Positions 8,425 through 14,065 of a DNA stretch of 16,105 nucleotides are shown here, in pieces. The stretch is from an uncultured Collinsella sp. (GTDB lineage Bacteria > Actinomycetota > Coriobacteriia > Coriobacteriales > Coriobacteriaceae), in the NCBI GenBank assembly GCA_900553215.1, contig USCJ01000010.1, positions 1 through 16,105 on the forward strand, in the 5' to 3' direction. How positions within the stretch are numbered: the first letter of the stretch is position 1; every line of letters begins with the position of its first letter. Both the position numbers and the translations under genes were made by a program. The notes beneath the pieces are model-generated. The model was not told the origin of the DNA. It worked only from the letters and a program-made list of their open reading frames with translations, and ran no database searches.

Positions 8425-8448
8425 CGACAACGGCCCTTGCCGTTGCCG
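8425..8448 (-). other. Intercistronic hairpin between signal peptidase and first TasA-like gene
   Basis: A 10-bp stem (8425-8434 with 8439-8448, one G·U pair on the minus-strand RNA) closes on a 4-nt loop in the 71-bp gap between the two genes. The bases after it on the minus strand (GGGAAGTCGG) are not a U tract. It is therefore more likely an mRNA processing or 5'-stabilising element than a terminator. Together with the hairpin at 7641-7691 it brackets one gene. Confidence 0.5.
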
Positions 8449-8465
8449 ACACCTCTCCCCTGCCG

Positions 8466-9023
8466 CTATGAACGCCGCTCCCTCGCATGCGCGCGGGCAT
8501 GCTTGCCCGCAGGCTCGTCGGAAACCACCCGATCGAGCACTATCGACGCCGCGATCAGCAGCGCCAGAACGGCCACCACAACAAGCAAACCGGGCATCGT
8601 CGTGCAATATGCGTTGACGAAGCCCAGGTAAGGGACACAAAAAGAGACAGTGCCGATCACGCGCGAAAAAGGTGTCTGCTCGGCATCGTGCATGATGCTT
8701 CCATCTGCATTTTTGTTCGCAATTCCCTGTGTGCTGATCATCTGCGCCACAGGGTCGACCTCGTACACCTGGTGCGTCACAACGGCACCGTCAGATCGGT
8801 AAAAGGTTGCATTGTCACCCACGGCAATATCCGTCGGCTCAACCTGGCGAACAAACACCATGGAGCCAACGGGGAGCTCGGGTTCCATAGAGCCCGAAAG
8901 CACTGCAAAGGGCATGTATCCAAATGCACGGGGAACAAAAGAAACAACGGCGAGGACCACGACGAGCACAAGCGCCAAGCTGCTTAGAAGTGCAATAAAT
9001 CGTTTGAGTCCGCGCGCCGCCAT
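8466..9023 (-). CDS. sipW: Signal peptidase I, SipW type (ER-type Ser/His)
   Basis: This 185-aa membrane protease removes signal peptides. It has an N-terminal membrane segment (about 9-28), the serine box SGSMEP with the catalytic Ser at 45, and the second box VVTHQVYEVD with His at 84, where bacterial P-type enzymes carry Lys. This is the archaeal/ER-type arrangement of SipW and its relatives (family S26B). A GIANKNADG segment at about 100-108 fits the conserved G-D/N-N..D region, and a second hydrophobic segment lies at about 144-164, followed by an Arg/His-rich cytosolic tail. It is the first gene of the cluster and is followed by three proteins with SipW-type signals, its obvious substrates. 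The start is the ATG at 9021-9023; the SD is weak (GGGGATG, about 12 nt upstream). The name follows the B. subtilis enzyme by type and context. Confidence 0.94.
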   Translation of the reverse strand: MAARGLKRFIALLSSLALVLVVVLAVVSFVPRAFGYMPFAVLSGSMEPELPVGSMVFVRQVEPTDIAVGDNATFYRSDGAVVTHQVYEVDPVAQMISTQGIANKNADGSIMHDAEQTPFSRVIGTVSFCVPYLGFVNAYCTTMPGLLVVVAVLALLIAASIVLDRVVSDEPAGKHARAHARERRS

Positions 9024-9150
9024 AATGATTAATTCATCCCCATCAAGGCCTTATTCGACCCACCCAAAGGTCAGCAAGTTTCGACAGGAACCGCAAGGCG
9101 ATTGAAAAGTGAGTCCGAAATAAGCCAATTTGGAATCTTTTCGTAATAAA

Positions 9151-9179
9151 AACATAGCGATGTGCTACACATTTTTCAA
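9151..9179 (-). promoter_or_regulatory. Promoter of the sipW/TasA-like/adhesin cluster
   Basis: On the minus strand, TTGAAA (9174-9179; 5 of 6 to the -35 consensus) is followed after exactly 17 nt by TATGTT (9151-9156; 4 of 6 to the -10 consensus). Transcription would begin near 9144, giving a leader of about 120 nt before the sipW ATG. The spacer itself holds the dyad ATGTG-CTA-CACAT (9160-9172), a likely operator. No other good promoter was seen for the six genes. Confidence 0.55.
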
Positions 9180-9261
9180 TGTTTTGTCGCTAAATGCTAC
9201 TTATTTTGACGTAAGTGGTCATTTATCCCCAAATTAGTCTGTTTTATCCAGTATTTGTGAC

Positions 9262-9377
9262 TAACCCCTCTACGCAATCCCTCCATAGAGGGTTAAATAC
9301 TTTGAAAAACTCAGATATCGTTCCCCCCCCCCCACATTAAAAATACTGCTGGAAGTACCGTTTATTTTTAACCCTCT
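9262..9377. repeat. AT-rich inverted repeats flanking an 11-C homopolymer
   Basis: AGAGGGTTAAA (9287-9297) is a perfect inverted copy of TTTAACCCTCT (9367-9377), with 69 bp between the arms. A near copy, TAACCCCTCTA (9262-9272), can also pair locally with TAGAGGGTTA. Between the arms lies a run of 11 C (9323-9333). The element sits upstream of the cluster promoter. It could be a degenerate terminator, a protein-binding site or a mobile-element scar; no coding potential is seen. Confidence 0.5.
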
Positions 9378-9397
9378 TTTTGTAGCTTTATGACAGC

Positions 9398-9692
9398 CCC
9401 ATGTAGTTCGCGGCCCACAGCCCTCTGGAAGCCATGTCCCAGAATTCGCGTCCGGAGTGGGATGCGGTTTCCGCTTGCGGCCCCGTTGGGAAGCCACATC
9501 CCACTTCGATCACAAATTCCGGGTCGCACTTTCCGCCAAGACCCTCAACCGGAAACTACATCCCATTTCTCGACCGAATACTGGGATGTAGTTTCCACAG
9601 AGCCCTTCAACTGGAAACCGCATCCCATTCCAAAGGCAAATTCCGGGACGCAGCTTCCGCAACCCCACCCATCCGGAAAGCCCATCCCACTC
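9398..9692. repeat. 62-bp tandem array of alternating 14-bp inverted boxes (GGGATGYRGTTTCC)
   Basis: Forward boxes start at 9459, 9521, 9583 and 9645 (degenerate one at 9398). Reverse-complement boxes start at 9427, 9489, 9551, 9613 and 9675. Each series repeats every 62 bp exactly, so boxes alternate in orientation about every 31 bp. Spacers are constant: 16 nt from forward to reverse and 18 nt from reverse to forward. Boxes at 9551 and 9583 are exact inverted copies and form a 15-bp hairpin; 9459 and 9613 are also exact inverted copies. The 62-bp period is not a multiple of three and both strands are interrupted by stops, so it is not a coding repeat. No family is recognised. Confidence 0.85.
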
Positions 9693-9727
9693 TAGACACA
9701 TCTGGGTATGGAATTATCAGCCACCTG

Positions 9728-9928
9728 CTAGGCATAGGTTCTGCAACGTGGCGCCCGCCCGGCGGTGCCTTGCTGCATGAATCCCATCGAGTGATGCGTA
9801 AAGAAGCCCGGATACGTCTGGTAGCCGTACTCCATCTGGCGATACATCCAGCGAATGCACGAGACTGTATCATTCAAAACCGACTCATCATTCGGATGAT
9901 GGAAATATCCCCCCCAGACCCTTGCCAC
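9728..9928 (-). pseudogene. Short unidentified ORF or gene remnant beside the 62-bp array
   Basis: A 66-codon frame with a GTG start (9926-9928) and a GGGGGTG stretch just upstream could serve as a ribosome site. The protein is aromatic- and His-rich (for example IRWMYRQMEYGYQTYPGFF), and codons through its middle favour G or C in the third position as in the real genes around it. I do not recognise the family. It may be a genuine small protein or the last surviving part of a larger gene lost between the repeat array and the flavodoxin terminator. Its C-terminal third (RAPRCRTYA) looks like random read-through. The start is uncertain. Confidence 0.3.
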
Positions 9929-9944
9929 GGCGCACCCCCGTGTT

Positions 9945-9975
9945 AAGAAAAAAGCCTCGAGAATTTCGAGGCTTT
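9945..9975 (-). terminator. Intrinsic terminator of the flavodoxin-like gene
   Basis: AAAGCCTCGA (9951-9960) and TCGAGGCTTT (9966-9975) form a perfect 10-bp stem with a 5-nt loop. On the minus strand it is followed by TTTTTTCTTAA. It lies about 40 bp past the stop codon at 10013. Confidence 0.88.
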
Positions 9976-10012
9976 CACGTTTGTATTATTTCGAGCGCAC
10001 GACGGCGATTAT

Positions 10013-10564
10013 CTACTCGCCCAGCACGGCCTTTTTGGCGGCTGCAGCCATGTTGTCCAGATCCTCCTTGGTGGGATGATCCTTTGCGGCAACCCAGTTG
10101 TCGAGCAACAACTTAGCGCGGGCATTGTCGGGATCTTGCTCGAGCATTGCCTCGTAACGCTGCTTGACCGCGGGGCCCATCTTGCCCTGGCACATCGCCC
10201 AGCCCGCAAGCTCGGCATCCTCGGCCAGATTGGAAGTTACGCGGTCGATAATCTGCTGAAAATAGCTCTGGTCGGCACCGAAGCCACAGGTGCCAAACAA
10301 AAAGACGCGCTTGCCGTGCAGGGCGGAAAGCAGTGCCGCCACCGAGGGCGTGCAGGCACCCTTGTCGCACCAAAAACCAACGAGCACCGTATCGGCAGCG
10401 CAGGCACCCTCTGCCTCGTGCGCGACCTGCTCCGGATCTGCATCATCGCTCAGCGCGGCGGCATGGATAAACTCGACGCCCGCAGCCTGCAGGGCGCGCT
10501 TGATCGCCCCCGAAACCATCCTGGTATTACCGCTCTTGCTGTTGACCACCATAGAGCATGTCAT
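10013..10564 (-). CDS. Flavodoxin-like protein (flavodoxin family, BilS-like)
   Basis: This 183-aa soluble protein has the flavodoxin fold. The FMN phosphate loop SKSGNTR follows the first beta strand (about residues 9-15). A hydrophobic strand then leads to VGFWCDKGACTP (about 62-73), and RVFLFGTCGFGADQSYF follows at about 85-101, where the second flavin-contact loop lies. The C-terminal third is helical and charged. The layout resembles flavodoxin-family proteins annotated BilS, the partner of bilirubin reductase, but no bilR gene is present here, so only a flavin-binding electron-transfer role is claimed. GAGG at 10575-10578 is 10 nt from the ATG at 10562-10564 and 4 nt from an in-frame GTG at 10568-10570, so the first two residues are uncertain. 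It is a single-gene unit with its own terminator. Confidence 0.9.
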   Translation of the reverse strand: MTCSMVVNSKSGNTRMVSGAIKRALQAAGVEFIHAAALSDDADPEQVAHEAEGACAADTVLVGFWCDKGACTPSVAALLSALHGKRVFLFGTCGFGADQSYFQQIIDRVTSNLAEDAELAGWAMCQGKMGPAVKQRYEAMLEQDPDNARAKLLLDNWVAAKDHPTKEDLDNMAAAAKKAVLGE

Positions 10565-10623
10565 AGTCACGTTGCCTCGTTTCCCCCGAAACTCGAGCCA
10601 TTAATGCAATTTATTAGATGAAT

Positions 10624-10651
10624 ATCTTAGTACTAACGTGACAGATGTAAA
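10624..10651 (-). promoter_or_regulatory. Possible promoter of the flavodoxin-like gene
   Basis: On the minus strand, TTTACA (10646-10651; 5 of 6 to the -35 consensus), a 16-nt spacer, and TAAGAT (10624-10629; 4 of 6 to the -10 consensus). It would give a leader of about 50 nt. It lies about 85 bp from the 23-bp repeat array, which is between the two divergent genes. Confidence 0.35.
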
Positions 10652-10736
10652 CCACCTTCTGCCGATTGGCGTCGCAGGCGACATCTTTGGACAGATCTCG
10701 AACAGTATGTACTTCGGATTGAAACCGCCGCAGAAC

Positions 10737-10858
10737 GTTTCACGAATGGTCGAAAAACTGTTTCACAAAACGCCGTCAAATTGTTTCATGTAATATCGTC
10801 AATTTGTTTCACGAAATACCGTCAAATTGTGTCATGGTTTTTCGTCAAAATGTTTTAC
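10737..10858. repeat. 23-bp tandem repeat array (five full copies and a partial) upstream of the ATPase gene
   Basis: Units start at 10737, 10760, 10783, 10806 and 10829, each 23 bp, with a partial sixth at 10852. The approximate consensus is GTTTCAYGNAANNYCGTCAAATT. The most conserved parts are GTTTCA and CGTCAAATT, and the best unit contains the short dyad TTTC-AC-GAAA. The array ends 16 bp before the -10 element of the ATPase promoter. Period 23 is not a multiple of three. The spacing and place suggest a repeated operator; no repressor is identified. Confidence 0.85.
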
Positions 10859-10870
10859 GCGCTGGTAAGA

Positions 10871-10879
10871 TGCTATAAA
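10871..10879 (+). promoter_or_regulatory. Extended -10 promoter of the AAA_14/DUF4143 ATPase gene
   Basis: TGC-TATAAA (10871-10879) is an extended -10 element (TGn followed by 5 of 6 consensus bases). No good -35 sits at the right distance, which fits an extended -10 promoter. Transcription would start near 10886, about 25 nt before the preferred start codon. The last partial unit of the 23-bp array lies in the -35 region, so a protein bound there would block or recruit RNA polymerase. Confidence 0.5.
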
Positions 10880-10911
10880 ACAAAATGTTTCTTTGAATGG
10901 CGGGAAGCACG

Positions 10912-12177
10912 ATGACTAGGTATATGAGTAGATGTATCGATCGCTCAATCGAACGCGATCTTGGCATTTTTGGTGCCGTGCTCATTCAGGGACCGAAGTG
11001 GTGCGGAAAGACGACTACGGCCCAGCGATTCGCTGAATCATCGCTGTCTCTCTCCGACCCTGCCGGAGACTTTGCCGCACTGCAGCTTGCCAGGATCGAC
11101 CCAGCTCAAGCAATAGTCGGCGCAACGCCGAGACTCATCGATGAGTGGCAGGAAGAGCCAAAACTGTGGGACGCAATACGTTTCGAATGCGATCGTCGGA
11201 CTGGTGAGCCAGGGCAGTTTTTGCTTACGGGGTCAGCAACACCAAACGACGCCGACCAACCGATGCACAGCGGCATCGGGCGCATATCACGCTTGCGCAT
11301 GGAAACAATGACTCTGGCCGAACTCGGGGTTTCCTCAGGGGCGGTCTCGCTCGAATCGCTGCTTAACGGATGCCCCATCAAAGCGGCACTTGGATCCATC
11401 AACGGCATCGCCGATATCGCCGATTTGCTATGTCGTGGTGGTTGGCCTCAGGCGGTTGGCAAGACGACTGCCGATGCAATGCGTATATCCGCTGCCTACA
11501 TCGACGGTGTCTGCGAATCGGATGTTTCGAGGGTTGACGGCGTGAAGCGTGACCCGGAGAAAGTCAGGGCTCTTCTGTCTTCGCTTGCGCGCAACGAATC
11601 CACTCTTGCCGGCGAAAAGTCTCTTGAGAAAGACCTCGGCGGTGATGTATCGAGAAGTACGCTGCGGCGCTATACGGATGCCTTGCGCAGAATACACATC
11701 ATCGATGATATCCCGGCTTGGCATCCGGCGCTCAGGTCTCCGGTAAAGCTGCGGCAAAGTGCGAAAAGGCACCTCGCCGACCCTTCGCTTGCCGTCGCAC
11801 TGCTCGGAGCAAATCCGGAGTCATTGGCATCCGACCCGAAGACGCTGGGACTGCTCTTCGAATCCCTCGTCCTGCACGACCTTAAGGTCTATGCAGCCGC
11901 AAATGACTCATCGGTGTCCCACTACCATGACGCCGACGATCTCGAGGTCGATGCCGTTATACGCAGGCGCGATGGAACTTGGATTGCCGTGGAAGTAAAA
12001 CTCGGAAGTCCGCAGATCCCCGAGGCATCTGCAAACCTGCTTCGACTCGAGCGCAAACTTGTCGAGCGTGGCGAGAGACCACCCGCGGCCAAGCTCATCG
12101 TCATCGGGTTCGGCATGCCGGCCCATACAACGCCCGAGGGCATTATCGTTGCCCCCGTTGACACACTCGCGCCCTAG
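10912..12177 (+). CDS. AAA_14/DUF4143 ATP-binding protein
   Basis: The protein is 421 aa from the ATG at 10912; an in-frame ATG at 10897 has no ribosome site, while GGGAAG lies just before 10912. The N-terminal AAA_14 domain has Walker A GPKWCGKT (about 27-34), Walker B LIDEWQ (about 75-80) and a LLTGSA sensor segment (about 104-109). A winged-helix-like stretch (about 250-270) follows. The C-terminal DUF4143 region has EVDAVI and then AVEVKLG (Asp about 347, Glu about 361, Lys about 363), the D…ExK spacing of a PD-(D/E)XK nuclease-like fold. Such proteins are very common in gut bacteria and archaea, often in many copies per genome; their biological role is not established, and proposals include mobile-element or defence functions. 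It stands alone, with a repeat-studded promoter and convergent to the ABC operon. Confidence 0.92.
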   Translation: MTRYMSRCIDRSIERDLGIFGAVLIQGPKWCGKTTTAQRFAESSLSLSDPAGDFAALQLARIDPAQAIVGATPRLIDEWQEEPKLWDAIRFECDRRTGEPGQFLLTGSATPNDADQPMHSGIGRISRLRMETMTLAELGVSSGAVSLESLLNGCPIKAALGSINGIADIADLLCRGGWPQAVGKTTADAMRISAAYIDGVCESDVSRVDGVKRDPEKVRALLSSLARNESTLAGEKSLEKDLGGDVSRSTLRRYTDALRRIHIIDDIPAWHPALRSPVKLRQSAKRHLADPSLAVALLGANPESLASDPKTLGLLFESLVLHDLKVYAAANDSSVSHYHDADDLEVDAVIRRRDGTWIAVEVKLGSPQIPEASANLLRLERKLVERGERPPAAKLIVIGFGMPAHTTPEGIIVAPVDTLAP

Positions 12178-12205
12178 CGCTGCATTACATGCCCCACGGG
12201 CTTGC

Positions 12206-14065
12206 TTACTGGGCGAACTGACTACGGTAGAGCTCGGCGTAGAAGCCGCCTGCCGCTAGCAGCTCGTCGTGTGTGCCGCGCTCGATAATCTGGCCGTCGC
12301 GCATGACCAGAATGCAGTCGGCGTTGCGAATCGTCGAAAGGCGATGCGCCACAACAAAGCTGGTACGACCGGCCATGAGCTCGTCAAATGCCGCCTGCAC
12401 CTGCAGCTCGGTGCGGGTATCGATGCTCGACGTCGCCTCGTCCAGCAGCAGAATCGCCGGATCGGTGAGCATGACGCGCGCGATGCACAGCAGCTGTTTT
12501 TGACCCTGGCTAAACGTGCCGCCGTCCTCGCCGATCACCGTGTCGTAGCCGCCTGGCAGCTGCACGATAAACTTGTGCGCATGCGCGCGCTTGGCGGCCT
12601 CGATAACCTGTTCGCGTGTGGCATCGGGACAACCGTAGGCGATGTTTTCGGCCACGGTGCCCTCGAACAGCCAGGTATCTTGCAGCACCATGCCAAAGGC
12701 GCGGCGCAGGCTTGCGCGCGTGTAGTCACGCGAGGAACGGCCATCGACCGCAATGCGACCGGCATCGATATCGTAAAAACGCAGCAGCAAATTGATGAGC
12801 GTTGTCTTGCCGCAGCCTGTGGGGCCAACGAGGGCAAAGCGCATGCCGGGCTTAGCCTCGATGCAGATGTCCTGCAGCAGCTTGCGGTCGGGCACGTAGC
12901 TAAAGTCCACGTGTTCAAAGGTCACCTCGCCCTGCGGGGCGGCAAGCTCCACGGCATCTGGCGCATCGGGCTCCTGCTCGCGGGCATCGAGCAGTGCAAA
13001 AATGCGGCGCGCCGAGGCGTACGCGGTCTGGATCTGCGTAATGACGTTGGTAACCTCGTTGAACGGCTTGGTGTACTGGTTGGCGTAGGACAGGAAAATC
13101 TGCACGCCGCCCACCGTGAGCGCCGCCGGCACGCCCGTGATCACGCCCACGCAGCCGATCACAGCGACAACGGCGTAGATGATGTTGTTGATAAAGCGCG
13201 TGCCGGGATTAGAAAGCGAACCCATGAACTGCGCGCGCTCACCTGCCGTATAGAGCTCGGCGTTGAGCGCGTCGAAGCGCGCTTGGGCGTTGGGGCCGTA
13301 GGCAAAGGCGTCGACAAGCTTCTGCTCGCCTACGTACTCCTCGATATGACCACCGAGCTGCCCTTGAATACGCTGCTGCGCCGTAAAGCTCTTGTTGGAA
13401 AGCTTGGCGATGGCGCCGGCCGCAAAGATGGAAAGCGGCGTGACGAGCACCACCACGAGCGTCATGGCCAGGTTAATGGAGAGCATAAACGCGAGCGTGC
13501 CCACGATGGTGATAACGCCGGTGAAAAGCTGCGTGAAGCCCTGCAGCAGACCGTCGCCCACCTGGTCGACGTCATTGACCACGCGGCTCATAAGGTCGCC
13601 GTGGGCATGGCTGTCGATAAAGCTGAGCGGCATGCGGCTGAGCTTGTCACTTGCCTCCACGCGCATGTCACGCACCGTTTCGTAGGACAGGCGGTTGACG
13701 CAGTAGCCCTGCAGCCACTGGAAGGCCGACGCTCCCACCACGACGAGCGCGAGTTTGGTAACGAGCGGCAGCAGTGCATCGAAATCCACCTGGCCCGCGG
13801 CAACGATCAGGTCGATACCCTCGCCAATAAGGATAGGCGTGTAGAGCTGCAGAATCACCGAGATAGCGGCGCTCACAAACGACGCCGTAAACGAGACGCG
13901 GTGCGGACGAACATAGCCCAGCAGGCGGCGAGTCACCGCACCGGCGGGATAGCGCTCGGGGTCGCCGGGCTGACGCGGACCGTCACCCAGGTCGTTGAGG
14001 TTATCGTTGCCGGACACATTGGCCGTCATCGTGGCGACCGAACCGGAAGAAGTATACGGATTCAT
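12206..14065 (-). CDS. ABC exporter half-transporter with consensus catalytic Glu (BmrD-like subunit of a heterodimer)
   Basis: This 619-aa protein has a roughly 40-residue polar N-terminal extension, a six-helix exporter membrane domain (about 50-340) and a nucleotide-binding domain. Motifs: Walker A GPTGCGKT (414-421), Q-loop Gln 462, signature FSQGQ (518-522) in place of LSGGQ, Walker B ILLLDE with catalytic Glu 543, H-loop His 574. An altered signature with an intact Glu and His is what the active-site subunit of heterodimeric exporters such as BmrD or TM288 shows, and the partner lies next door. SD GGAGG (14074-14078) is 8 nt from the ATG, which directly follows the partner's stop codon with no gap, so the pair is translationally coupled. 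Substrate unknown; multidrug or lipid-like substrates are usual for the class. Confidence 0.95.
   Translation of the reverse strand: MNPYTSSGSVATMTANVSGNDNLNDLGDGPRQPGDPERYPAGAVTRRLLGYVRPHRVSFTASFVSAAISVILQLYTPILIGEGIDLIVAAGQVDFDALLPLVTKLALVVVGASAFQWLQGYCVNRLSYETVRDMRVEASDKLSRMPLSFIDSHAHGDLMSRVVNDVDQVGDGLLQGFTQLFTGVITIVGTLAFMLSINLAMTLVVVLVTPLSIFAAGAIAKLSNKSFTAQQRIQGQLGGHIEEYVGEQKLVDAFAYGPNAQARFDALNAELYTAGERAQFMGSLSNPGTRFINNIIYAVVAVIGCVGVITGVPAALTVGGVQIFLSYANQYTKPFNEVTNVITQIQTAYASARRIFALLDAREQEPDAPDAVELAAPQGEVTFEHVDFSYVPDRKLLQDICIEAKPGMRFALVGPTGCGKTTLINLLLRFYDIDAGRIAVDGRSSRDYTRASLRRAFGMVLQDTWLFEGTVAENIAYGCPDATREQVIEAAKRAHAHKFIVQLPGGYDTVIGEDGGTFSQGQKQLLCIARVMLTDPAILLLDEATSSIDTRTELQVQAAFDELMAGRTSFVVAHRLSTIRNADCILVMRDGQIIERGTHDELLAAGGFYAELYRSQFAQ

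Noticed and set aside
8395..8640. N-terminal extension of the 229-aa TasA-like protein up to 8640
   Set aside because: It overlaps the signal peptidase gene in another frame and would bury the SipW-type signal peptide 80 residues inside; the ATG at 8394 has a good ribosome site.
9024..9144. Cyclic-di-GMP or other riboswitch in the sipW leader
   Set aside because: A leader of about 120 nt before a biofilm cluster made this worth a look, but I could not find the conserved core bases or a coherent set of stems of a known class, and there is no terminator hairpin.
9270..9497. 75-codon minus-strand frame across the C tract
   Set aside because: It spans the inverted repeat, the homopolymer and the start of the box array, and has no protein-like character.
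9398..9692. 62-bp repeats as a CRISPR array
   Set aside because: Boxes are only 14 bp, alternate in orientation, vary in sequence, and the spacers are 16-18 nt and partly similar to each other. No cas gene is present.
10737..10858. 23-bp repeats as a CRISPR array or plasmid iteron origin
   Set aside because: Units abut directly with no unique spacers, so not CRISPR. Iteron-like spacing is possible, but there is no replication initiator gene and the array ends at a promoter, so an operator role is simpler.
12178..12205. Terminator between the convergent ATPase and ABC genes
   Set aside because: Only a GCCC/GGGC mini-stem without a U run is seen in this 28-bp gap; too weak to call.
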